Source: an uncultured Chloroflexota bacterium (lineage in GTDB: Bacteria; Chloroflexota; Anaerolineae; Aggregatilineales; Phototrophicaceae). From it: 64,000 nucleotides of DNA. The position numbers and the translations under genes are program-made. Positions within the stretch are counted from its first letter, which is position 1. Every line of letters begins with the position of its first letter. The DNA lies in assembly GCA_937974245.1 (NCBI GenBank), contig CALJKV010000121.1, forward strand, positions 1-64,000, read 5' to 3'. A model generated the notes under the pieces. The model did no database searches and was not told the DNA's origin. It saw only the letters and a list, made by a program, of their open reading frames with translations. Below, piece after piece: positions 7,988 to 15,874 of the stretch.

Positions 7988-9879
7988 TCGTGCAGTGGCA
8001 TATCCACGATTTCAACCGTGCCGTTTTCGCCCCCGTAAGCTAACTGCGTGCCATCGGGACTCCAGGCGATGGAGGTGGTAAAAATAGGCGACTTGGTATA
8101 AGTAGCTACCGATTGACCTGTGGCAATATCCCACACTTGAACTGTGCCATCCAAACTCGAACTGGCAAGATATTGGCTATTGGGGCTGAAGGACACAGCA
8201 TCCACTATGTCCGTATGTCCTCTCAGAATGCTAATCAGATCATATGTCGCGGCATCATAAATATAGACCTGTCCAGTACCACCGCCCGCTAATTTACTTC
8301 CATCTGGACTCCAGTCAGCGCATAAATACCCATCACTGACCTCCGACGGACTTGTTGGATTCCCCAAGTCCACATCTTGAACAACGCCTAAGTATCCAGT
8401 TATGATGGCGACAACAATTTGTGATCCATCCGGATTCCATCTTCCATCGGAAAGCGTACCGCTGCTTTGTTGGGCAATTAACTGATAGGTGCTGGTATCC
8501 CAAATTCGCAAATTATATTGGTCATCAAAGCTGGTGCTGACAATTTTCGTGCCATCTGGACTCCAATCTACTGATTGAATCACATCGCCATGCCCAACCA
8601 GTGTCGCAATAGATGTACCAGTGGTCGCGTCCCACAACCGAACGATGCCATCATCACTGCCGCTCACGATTTTGGTGCTATCGGGATTCCAATCTACCGT
8701 TCGCACCCTGCCGCTTAAGCCCGGCACGTCCAGAAGCACCTGGCCGGACGAATCCCAGACTCGCAGCAATCCGTCTGTACCGCCCCCGACGATTTTTGTA
8801 CCGTCAGGACTCCAGGCGACTGAGATCACGTCGCCAAGCTGGGTTGCCTGCGGCACGTCCACGATTTCAACCGTGCCGTTCTCGCCGCCATAGGCTAACT
8901 GTGTACCGTCAGGACTCCAGGCGATAGAGGTGGTAAAAATAGCTGGTTTGGAATATGTGACGACTGTCTGGTTGCTGGTAATATCCCAAATGCGGATTGT
9001 TCCGTCATGGCTGGCACTTGCCAAAACGCTCCCATCTGGCCGATAAGCGATTGCTTCAACGCGATCCGTGTGTCCACTCAAAGTGTTAATTGGATCATAA
9101 GTGGACGTATTCCAGATATGAATCTGCCCATCATAGTCACCAATGGCGATCTGTGAGCCATCAGGACTCCAGCGAGCAGTAAGGGCGGCACTGTTGATTT
9201 CTGCAAAGCCGAGAGGATTACCCAGATCGATATCATAGATGACTACAAATCCATTTTCGAGTGCTGTCATCACCTTAGTACTATTAGGACTCCAGGATAC
9301 TTCAAAGATAGTACCTGTCTCGCGAGCAGCAATCACTTGATATGTGGTCGCATCCCACACACGTAAATCATTAGTATCGTAGAAACTCCCTGTAACAATA
9401 TGTGCCCCATCTGGACTCCAATCGACTGATACAACCGCTTGATTATGACCAGTAAGGGTACTGAGGAGCTGACCTGTATTGGCATCCCATACACGCGCGT
9501 TGCCATCTTCATGCCCACTAACAATTTTTGTACTGTCAGGACTCCAGGCAACCGAATAAACATCCCCACTGAGCCCTGTCATGGTGAGTACAGTCTGCCC
9601 TGTTGTATTCCAGATTCGCAGCAGGCCGTTTGTACCGCCCCCGGCGATTTTTGTACCGTCGGGACTCCAGGCTACTGAGATCACGTCGCCAAGTTGCGTT
9701 AATTGTGGCACATCTACTATTTCAACCGAACCACTATCGCCGCCGTAGGCTAACTGCGTGCCGTCGGGACTCCAGGCGATGCTGAAAATAAACTCCGAAA
9801 GCCCCTGGTTGAATCCGTGAACAGCGGTTGGTGGCAGGATTACGCTCATCACCAAGAACGATAAAAACGTTGCAATCAT
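7984..9879 (-). CDS. Secreted or membrane-anchored WD40-repeat propeller protein, internally duplicated
   Basis: Encodes about 631 residues from the ATG of MIATFLSFLVMSVILPPTA, which looks like a signal peptide or anchor. The same frame stays open to 10185, but those 102 residues overlap the upstream lipoprotein gene and are partly the translation of a palindromic repeat, so I reject that start. The body is a run of WD40 blades marked by WSPDGT and RIWD/RVWD. It consists of two near copies of a module of about 260 residues. The opening blade SIAWSPDGTQLAYGG appears three times: at the start, in the middle and at the very end. The third copy stops after about 30 residues. Likely role is protein-protein scaffolding at the cell surface. 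It follows the lipoprotein gene on the same strand. Confidence 0.85.
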   Translation of the reverse strand: MIATFLSFLVMSVILPPTAVHGFNQGLSEFIFSIAWSPDGTQLAYGGDSGSVEIVDVPQLTQLGDVISVAWSPDGTKIAGGGTNGLLRIWNTTGQTVLTMTGLSGDVYSVAWSPDSTKIVSGHEDGNARVWDANTGQLLSTLTGHNQAVVSVDWSPDGAHIVTGSFYDTNDLRVWDATTYQVIAARETGTIFEVSWSPNSTKVMTALENGFVVIYDIDLGNPLGFAEINSAALTARWSPDGSQIAIGDYDGQIHIWNTSTYDPINTLSGHTDRVEAIAYRPDGSVLASASHDGTIRIWDITSNQTVVTYSKPAIFTTSIAWSPDGTQLAYGGENGTVEIVDVPQATQLGDVISVAWSPDGTKIVGGGTDGLLRVWDSSGQVLLDVPGLSGRVRTVDWNPDSTKIVSGSDDGIVRLWDATTGTSIATLVGHGDVIQSVDWSPDGTKIVSTSFDDQYNLRIWDTSTYQLIAQQSSGTLSDGRWNPDGSQIVVAIITGYLGVVQDVDLGNPTSPSEVSDGYLCADWSPDGSKLAGGGTGQVYIYDAATYDLISILRGHTDIVDAVSFSPNSQYLASSSLDGTVQVWDIATGQSVATYTKSPIFTTSIAWSPDGTQLAYGGENGTVEIVDMPLHD

Positions 9880-9914
9880 GAAGGTTAAGAGTTTGATCGG
9901 AAACTTTTCCTCGC

Positions 9915-9935
9915 GGGCAAGGCAGTGCCTTGCCC
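9915..9935. repeat. Short palindromic repeat, GGGCAAGGCA variant
   Basis: GGGCAAGGCA (9915-9924) and TGCCTTGCCC (9926-9935) are perfect inverted arms around one base, followed by CTAC. It lies in the 169 bases between the lipoprotein stop and the WD40 start. It may form a hairpin in the shared transcript. Confidence 0.75.
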
Positions 9936-10048
9936 CTACGATTATCCCGATTATTTTCTTTAAGCGTACCACCGCAGCTTCGAGATTGCTTTTGATGGGT
10001 GACAGTCTGTTCATACGATTTATATGAGCGCCTCTACGCATCGCCTTT

Positions 10049-12301
10049 CTACCCCGGCCCCAGGGTATCCAGGCCGCCAATGGTCCCAGCGACCCAACCG
10101 ACGACGCCATCGGCGGTCTGCACCTGCCACCAGGTAATCCCCTCGGCGTCCACCGGCCCAGCCAGCACACGCACATATTCCCCATTGTTCAGGAAAGCGC
10201 GGGCAAAACCGTAACCTGTCCCCGGCCCGGTGCGGATATTGAGTTCCGCTGAATAGACCTGAAGCTGCTCACCCGGCTGGTAACGACTTCCGGCAATTAC
10301 CCCGGAGACCGGCGGCGCGAGGACGCCTGGGCCGGAATCCTCGCTCGGCGGCAGACCGCCACTCACCCAGTTGACCGCCCGTGATCCGCTGGCCTGCCCG
10401 GTGATCTCGCGGACTTCCCCGCTGACCCGCGCCACATACTGGCGGCCATTGACCACCACCAGGGCGGCGCTGCCATCAGGACTCCACTCGACGCGCTGCG
10501 GGAAATCATCGCCAATCGTCCCGGTGAGCGCAATCCCGTTCATGCCGTAAATACGCAGTGGTTCCGCCGCGCCACCGCGTCCACCGGGCGCACCCAGAGC
10601 ATAGATATTGCCATCCCGAGCCTGGTTGGCGAAGCCCATCCACAGGCCGTTAGCCTCAGCGTCATACACGACCTCGGAGAAACTCCCGTCGCGGTTGATG
10701 AACCCGACGAACACGTGGCCGTCCGGCGCTGCCCCGCTGACCAACACACGCCCTCCCCCATTCTCCCAACCCCCATACTGATAGCGGAAGACCGGCGGGC
10801 GGGTATCGCGGGCGCGTTCATTGCGAGAAACGGGCACGACCACCAGGCCATCGCGGTTTTCACCGTTCAGCCGCGCCCCAACCAGGATGGCATCGCTGCC
10901 CGGCGACCAGGCCAGCGAACGGCTCTCCCAGGTATCCGGGTCGAAGCCGTTGCTGACAATCGCGCAGCCGGGAAAACCGGGGGTCGGGCAGTCTACCAGG
11001 AGTTGGTTGGGCGGGAACGCCCCCGGCGTGAAGAACCATATGCCATCATTCGCCAGCGTATCACCGTTCACGATGAACGCAAGGTACTGGCCGTTGGGCG
11101 ACCAGGCAATCGCCGCGACATAGGCGTTATTTTCCGCCCGTGACTGCGGGATAAACTCAGAAAACGGCGATACATCAATCCGCGCCGCACCGCTGCCATT
11201 GACCCCCGTCAGGTACAGCAAGCCGCTGGAGTCGGTGGTGGCGTACTCGTTAGGATTGGCCGGGTTGCGCTCAAACAGCGTAGTATCCCCTAGCAGGTTA
11301 AACCGGGCGGTGCTGACTCCCCCATTGGTGCTGATTGCGAAGGCCAGCGTTTGCGGGTTAATTGGAATGAGAGTCGGCGCTTGTGGGGCAAAGGCCAATG
11401 TCGGCGGAATCGGCACTTGCAGCACCACCGTCGGGAAGACACGCGGCGGGGTCGGCGTGGGCGACTGGAACTGCGGTGTGGCAGTGCCAGGAACAGGCGT
11501 GATAATCCCCAGATCGGCAATCGTTGCCTCGGCAGTGATATAGGTTGGTGTGGCATCCAGCGTCGGTGGAGTCTGGAACTGTGCTAACTGTTCTGGCGAA
11601 AGCGTGTTGGTCGCGCTCGGTCGTGGCAAGGGCGTGAAGGTCACATCCAGCGAACGCGGCGTCAGGGTCGGGATAGTCGGCAGCGGTAGTGGTGTGGGTG
11701 TCAGCGTCGGCAGTGGTGTAAATGTTGCCGATGCTGTAAACGTTAATGTTGGTGTCAATGAAGGCAGCGGCGTATTTGTTGCTGTCGACGTCCACGTGGA
11801 AGTCGGTGTATTGGATGGCAGAATCGGCGTCAACGTCGGTGGGAGTGTGTTCGTTGCGGTAGGCGGCGGGATTGTGGGCGTCGCTGTTGCCGTGTGGGTA
11901 GCCGTCGGCGTGCTGCTCGGCGTATGGGTTTGTGTAGGTGTGTGACTGGGTGTTACACTGGGTTCATCCGTGCTGGTCGCTGTCGGTGTGCTGCTCGGTG
12001 TATGGGTTGTGGTCGCGGTAGCCGTCGGCGTGCTGCTCGGCGTGGTCGTCGCGGTAACGGTCAAAGTCGGGGTGACGGTCGGCGGCAGTGTGTTCGTTGC
12101 AGTGGCGGTATCGGTCAGCGAGGGCGGCACAGTCAACGAGGGTGTCTCGCTGGCGAGCAGAGCCACTACAGTCGGCGGATCGGTCATTTCCGCCGTCGGG
12201 CTGGGGGTACGGGTGGGCGCTACGGTGGGCGTCACCGCCGGAACCGACAGGTTGCAGGCCGCCAGAAGCAGTGCCAACGCGAACATCAACAGCCGAATCA
12301 T
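10049..12301 (-). CDS. Thr/Pro-rich lipoprotein with propeller-like region and C-terminal SH3-like domain
   Basis: Encodes about 750 residues. MIRLLMFALALLLAACNLS is a lipoprotein signal with lipobox LAAC. The ATG at 12301 is chosen because AAAGGA lies eight bases upstream; the ATG six bases earlier is too close. A Thr/Pro/Ser-rich linker of some 250 residues follows, with repeated HTPSSTPTAT units, and likely spans the wall. The middle contains WD40/TolB-like strands (IAWSPNGQYLAFIV, LAWSPGSDAILVGA, VEWSPDGSAALVVV). The C-terminus is a bacterial SH3-like domain with LNIRTGPGTGYGFARAFLNN and WWQVQTADGVVGWV, a wall-binding type. The protein should be tethered to the membrane and reach the wall. 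A promoter sits at 12400-12427, and the WD40 gene is downstream. Confidence 0.9.
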   Translation of the reverse strand: MIRLLMFALALLLAACNLSVPAVTPTVAPTRTPSPTAEMTDPPTVVALLASETPSLTVPPSLTDTATATNTLPPTVTPTLTVTATTTPSSTPTATATTTHTPSSTPTATSTDEPSVTPSHTPTQTHTPSSTPTATHTATATPTIPPPTATNTLPPTLTPILPSNTPTSTWTSTATNTPLPSLTPTLTFTASATFTPLPTLTPTPLPLPTIPTLTPRSLDVTFTPLPRPSATNTLSPEQLAQFQTPPTLDATPTYITAEATIADLGIITPVPGTATPQFQSPTPTPPRVFPTVVLQVPIPPTLAFAPQAPTLIPINPQTLAFAISTNGGVSTARFNLLGDTTLFERNPANPNEYATTDSSGLLYLTGVNGSGAARIDVSPFSEFIPQSRAENNAYVAAIAWSPNGQYLAFIVNGDTLANDGIWFFTPGAFPPNQLLVDCPTPGFPGCAIVSNGFDPDTWESRSLAWSPGSDAILVGARLNGENRDGLVVVPVSRNERARDTRPPVFRYQYGGWENGGGRVLVSGAAPDGHVFVGFINRDGSFSEVVYDAEANGLWMGFANQARDGNIYALGAPGGRGGAAEPLRIYGMNGIALTGTIGDDFPQRVEWSPDGSAALVVVNGRQYVARVSGEVREITGQASGSRAVNWVSGGLPPSEDSGPGVLAPPVSGVIAGSRYQPGEQLQVYSAELNIRTGPGTGYGFARAFLNNGEYVRVLAGPVDAEGITWWQVQTADGVVGWVAGTIGGLDTLGPG
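11898..12049. repeat. Imperfect repeats coding the Thr/Pro linker
   Basis: GCCGTCGGCGTGCTGCTCGG and close variants begin near 11901, 11979 and 12021, coding THTPSSTPTAT on the minus strand. This is coding low complexity and the cause of long opposite-strand open frames, which are not genes. Confidence 0.75.
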
Positions 12302-12399
12302 AAGCATTGTCCTTTAAGCCGAAATGAGGACAGAACCACACCCATGCCCCGTGATCCATATCAGGACAGTCAGGTACATAGACTTACCTTCTATCCCAT

Positions 12400-12427
12400 A
12401 TTATAACGACCCTGCCTGCACCGCCAA
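12400..12427 (-). promoter_or_regulatory. Candidate sigma70 promoter for the lipoprotein gene
   Basis: On the minus strand TTGGCG (12427-12422) and a perfect TATAAT (12405-12400) are spaced by 16 bases. Transcription would start near 12393, about 90 bases before the ATG at 12301. Confidence 0.5.
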
Positions 12428-12483
12428 AGGACGACCTGTACACGCCTGCCCTACGCCCCGACAACGCTGGCCGTTTACAATTC

Positions 12484-12993
12484 TTACCATTCCCCCGCGT
12501 AGGCAATCCTGTAGGGGTGTGCTGTGAGCTGGTGATAGCTGTAGCGCAATTCAATCAACTGGCGCAGATGCAGCAGGTCATGCGCGACCCAAGCCGCCAG
12601 CATATCTCCGGCGGTGATGCGACCAAACGGCGCATCTATACCGGCATCCCAGTCAGAGGTGCCTAATGTCCGCAGCCATGCCAATGATGAGTCCCGTTCT
12701 CGTACAAACTGCGCCAGAGAGTCGCCCAAATCACGCTCATTATAACGGCGGGCTGTCGCCCATCCCTGAGGATCAATCGGGGGCGGCAGGCCGGGGATTT
12801 GGTCAAGAATGTGTTTCAAACGCACCCGAAAGTCTTCACATTCCTCGTCATATAAATGGTTGATTACTTCGAGCAGCGACCAGCTATCCGGTGACGCTTT
12901 CCAGCGGGCTTGCTCCGGCGTGACATCCTGCGCCAAACCCTGTATAGCCTGCGCGTGCCGGGCCATTTGTGCAATACTTGAGTCCAGATTCAC
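12484..12993 (-). CDS. DinB-like four-helix protein
   Basis: Encodes 169 residues of the DinB/YfiT-like superfamily, four-helix bundles that usually hold a metal through three histidines. Visible pieces are WSLLEVINHLYDEECEDFR with one His, and the late helix WVAHDLLHLRQLIELRYSY with the HDLLHLRQ signature. Members are often thiol transferases using bacillithiol or mycothiol, or are of unknown function. No thiol-synthesis gene is near. A second, divergent member lies at 61365-61844. The gene stands between the lipoprotein promoter region and the cytochrome gene. Confidence 0.85.
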   Translation of the reverse strand: MNLDSSIAQMARHAQAIQGLAQDVTPEQARWKASPDSWSLLEVINHLYDEECEDFRVRLKHILDQIPGLPPPIDPQGWATARRYNERDLGDSLAQFVRERDSSLAWLRTLGTSDWDAGIDAPFGRITAGDMLAAWVAHDLLHLRQLIELRYSYHQLTAHPYRIAYAGEW

Positions 12994-13058
12994 GCTATTT
13001 CCTCCCGGTATCCCGTGTCTTTAAGCCCAATATTGGACATAGTTCATTAGAATTTTCT

Positions 13059-13086
13059 TTGGTTTATCCCTGGTTTTGATTATAAT
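13059..13086 (+). promoter_or_regulatory. Possible promoter for the cytochrome gene
   Basis: A perfect TATAAT lies at 13081-13086, with a poor -35 TTGGTT at 13059-13064 spaced by 16 bases. A weak -35 may mean an activator is needed, fitting a respiratory gene. The transcript would begin some 40 bases before the ATG. Confidence 0.35.
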
Positions 13087-13131
13087 AAAGGCGCTGCTTC
13101 AAATTTTATAGTATTTACATGGATGTAAATC

Positions 13132-14805
13132 ATGCGCCAGAGAATACGTGACTTCTTCTTTCCCCCACCTGAAAGCTCTTTAACCCGCCATCTCATGCCC
13201 TTCGCTTCAATTGGCGCAATGCTGGCGGTTATCCTGCTGGTGATACCACCAGCCTGGGAATATTCCAACTCTGCGGCGTTCTGCGGTACAACCTGCCATA
13301 CTATGCCCCCGGAATATTCGACTTACCTGACCTCGCCACATGCCCGCGTACTGTGTGTGGACTGCCATATCGGACGCGACCTTATCGCGGTACAGTTCTA
13401 TCGTAAAATCGGCCATATGCGTCTTGTGGTGGCGACCCTGCTCGAAAACTACGAGTACCCAATCCGTGCCGGCGTCATGAGTCCTGCTCGTGAAACCTGC
13501 GAACAATGCCACTTCCCGGAAAAATTCTCCGACGACAGCCTGCGGGAAATTACCCGGTTCGACTCGAATCGCACTAATGATGAATATCAGATCTACCTGC
13601 TGATGCACACGGGTGGCGGCAGTGAACGCGAAGGCCTGGGACGTGGCATCCACTGGCATGTCGAAAACAACATTACGTACATCGCTACCGACCCGGAAAA
13701 ACAGGAAATCCCCTGGATACGGGTTGAAGCGCCGGATGGCACGATTACCGAATACAACTCGATTAACTCCCCAATAGATACCAGCGACCTTGACCAATAC
13801 AAACTTGAGGAGATGGACTGTATTACCTGCCATAACCGGATTGCCCATTCGATTGAAAGTCCGGTAGATACAGTCGATTCGGCGCTGAGTGTGGGCGATA
13901 TTTCCACCGATATCCCGTTCATTCGCGCCCGCGCTGTGGAACTGCTCTCGCAGCATTACGGAACGAGTGACCAGGCTAAAGCGTCATTTGCGACACTGGA
14001 CGAATACTATCAGGCCAACTATGCCGATTTCTATGCGGATGGTAGTGACCTGGTTCAGCAGGCGATTGGCACCCTCAATAGGATTTATACTGAAAACAAC
14101 TATCCCGAACAGGAGCTTACCTGGGATACCCACCCGAACAACGTCGGCCACCGTGACTCAGCGGGCTGCTTCCGCTGTCATGATGGTCAGCATTTCAGCC
14201 CGGAAGGCGAAGTCATCCGCCTGGAATGTAACCTGTGCCATTCTATCCCGCAGATCGTCCGCCCTGGCGAGATCGAGCCAATGCTGCCGCTGGCTACCGG
14301 GATTGAGCCACCATCGCACCTGACTTCAACCTGGATAAGCCAGCACCACAATATCTTTGACCTGACATGTACCAACTGCCACGAAACGAGCAATCCGGGC
14401 GGCACGACCAACACAAGCTTCTGCTCGAACAGTGGATGTCATGGTGTGAAGTGGGAATACGCCGGGTTTGATGCCCCCGGTCTGGCGACGATGCTCGGTA
14501 TTTTCCAGGTCGAACCGGAGCCACTGTTGGAAGAATTCACCGGCGACCCAACTTACGCAGTCCTGCAACCGTTGTTTGAGCAGCAGTGCGGCGCGTGTCA
14601 CGGCCCAATTCCGTCGAAGGAACTGCGGCTGACCGACTATGCCCGGCTGATGGCTGGGGGCTCCGACGGCCCGGTGGTCGTCCCCGGAAGCCCAACAGAC
14701 AGCCTGATGATTCAAGTGCTGACGAAAGGCCACTTCGCCCGGTTGACCAAGCACCAGATGGAACTGCTCACCCAATGGATTGCGAACGGCGCCCCGGAGT
14801 CGTAG
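13132..14805 (+). CDS. Membrane-anchored nine-haem c-type cytochrome
   Basis: Encodes 557 residues predicted to sit outside the membrane, held by an N-terminal span (about 24-40), and to carry electrons. Nine haem sites are visible. Seven are CXXCH, at C75, C123, C230, C346, C366, C413 and C486. One is CX3CH, CGTTCH at 51-56, as in some NapC/NirT-like first haems. One is CX4CH, CSNSGCH at 431-437. The N-terminal part resembles NapC/NirT quinol-oxidising cytochromes. The last 75 residues, from CGACHGPIPSKELRLTDY to TQWIANGAPES, form a separate monohaem domain of the planctomycete-cytochrome type. No reductase, oxidase or haem-attachment gene is adjacent, so the electron acceptor is unknown. 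TATAAT lies about 45 bases upstream. Confidence 0.92.
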   Translation: MRQRIRDFFFPPPESSLTRHLMPFASIGAMLAVILLVIPPAWEYSNSAAFCGTTCHTMPPEYSTYLTSPHARVLCVDCHIGRDLIAVQFYRKIGHMRLVVATLLENYEYPIRAGVMSPARETCEQCHFPEKFSDDSLREITRFDSNRTNDEYQIYLLMHTGGGSEREGLGRGIHWHVENNITYIATDPEKQEIPWIRVEAPDGTITEYNSINSPIDTSDLDQYKLEEMDCITCHNRIAHSIESPVDTVDSALSVGDISTDIPFIRARAVELLSQHYGTSDQAKASFATLDEYYQANYADFYADGSDLVQQAIGTLNRIYTENNYPEQELTWDTHPNNVGHRDSAGCFRCHDGQHFSPEGEVIRLECNLCHSIPQIVRPGEIEPMLPLATGIEPPSHLTSTWISQHHNIFDLTCTNCHETSNPGGTTNTSFCSNSGCHGVKWEYAGFDAPGLATMLGIFQVEPEPLLEEFTGDPTYAVLQPLFEQQCGACHGPIPSKELRLTDYARLMAGGSDGPVVVPGSPTDSLMIQVLTKGHFARLTKHQMELLTQWIANGAPES

Positions 14806-14840
14806 AAAGAAACTGAGTTAAGGTATAGGGGATAAATGAT

Positions 14841-14868
14841 AAGGGAACGTGCAACAGGGCGTTCCCTT
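14841..14868. terminator. Shared hairpin between convergent genes
   Basis: AAGGGAACG (14841-14849) and CGTTCCCTT (14860-14868) form a perfect nine-base stem between the cytochrome and EamA genes, overlapping the EamA stop codon. There is no strong T run on either strand, so it is a modest terminator call. Confidence 0.5.
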
Positions 14869-15766
14869 ACACGTTCACCAACCAGATACCCGCAAACAAC
14901 ACCGTCGCGAGCAATGCTTTTTTCTGCAAACTCCCCTGGCTTACATCCTCCCGCAGGATCGCCGGGGCGAAAACGGTGAACAACCAACCGATCACGATGC
15001 CGTAGAAAATCTGCGTACTGCCCAATACACTCACCAGCGCCACCGGCCCTAATGCTACTGCCCAGAAGTTCAGCAGCTTGGCGACCACAAACAGACTCTC
15101 ATTCAGAGCGATCATGCCGAAAGCCGCCTTACGGGTTGTCACCAGGCTGTTATGAAACGCATGGCGCAGCGGTGGCACGAACAGGTAGAGTGTCAGGCCG
15201 CCCAGCGCTAAACCCCAACTTTCAAAGGCAACAATCCGCTCAAACGCGATATTCACAGCAGCATATTTAAACAGAACGATTGACGCACCCCACATCACAT
15301 CCACCAGCAGAATCTGCCAGAACGCCGGGGAAATCCGCAGCCCGCCGCTCTCCCGGTTGAGCGCGATGCCCAACGCCGCCCCGAGAATTAATACAAAGCC
15401 CGCAAGCTGTTCCACGGTGATCGGTTCTTGCAGGAACGCCACCGAAAGCGCCAGCACCACCACCGGCACCATCTGAATCAGCACAATGACTTTACTGGCT
15501 TCTTCCTGCTGCATCGCCTGAAAATAGATCGCGCTCGCCCAGTTGGTAATCGCCCCGGTGAACAGCACCAACAGCGTTTCCGGCAGGGTCAGCAGCGGAA
15601 ACCCGGTGAGAATCCACAGGACAACGCCGGTCAGAAACGCCATAATCCCGGCAAAAATCGGCATTCCGCGGGCATCACGGATTTCTTTTTCGAGAATATA
15701 TTTATCGCCAAAGTTCACAACAGTAAAAATCGCCGGTGCGAGGAGAGCGAAGAATAACCAATTCAT
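14867..15766 (-). CDS. EamA-family (DMT superfamily) transporter
   Basis: Encodes 299 residues with ten predicted hydrophobic spans in two EamA repeats, typical of drug/metabolite exporters in the inner membrane. Examples are FALLAPAIFTVVNFGDKYIL at the start, GLRISPAFWQILLVDVMWGA at the second half and LLATVLFAGIWLVNV at the end. The ATG at 15766 (MNWLFFALLAP) is preferred over a GTG four codons upstream. The substrate cannot be told from sequence. It converges with the cytochrome gene and diverges from the GT39-like gene. A second family member is at 61971-62909. Confidence 0.88.
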   Translation of the reverse strand: MNWLFFALLAPAIFTVVNFGDKYILEKEIRDARGMPIFAGIMAFLTGVVLWILTGFPLLTLPETLLVLFTGAITNWASAIYFQAMQQEEASKVIVLIQMVPVVVLALSVAFLQEPITVEQLAGFVLILGAALGIALNRESGGLRISPAFWQILLVDVMWGASIVLFKYAAVNIAFERIVAFESWGLALGGLTLYLFVPPLRHAFHNSLVTTRKAAFGMIALNESLFVVAKLLNFWAVALGPVALVSVLGSTQIFYGIVIGWLFTVFAPAILREDVSQGSLQKKALLATVLFAGIWLVNV

Positions 15767-15874
15767 GCGGTGCAGCACCTTTGTCTACGGCCTGGTTTGC
15801 GGTACAGTGTACCCGATATGTAACCGTTGTCCGTAGACCGAAGTTACTGACTGCACAGAAGGATTCACTCTCGA

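Noticed and set aside
9880..10185. 102-residue N-terminal extension of the WD40 frame
   Set aside because: It overlaps the lipoprotein gene and includes translated palindromic repeat; a signal-like start follows.
11550..12406. Long plus-strand open frames opposite the lipoprotein gene (Gly/Val-rich and Arg/Cys-rich)
   Set aside because: They mirror the Thr/Pro repeat DNA; no start signal or domain, and the minus frame has a clear lipoprotein.
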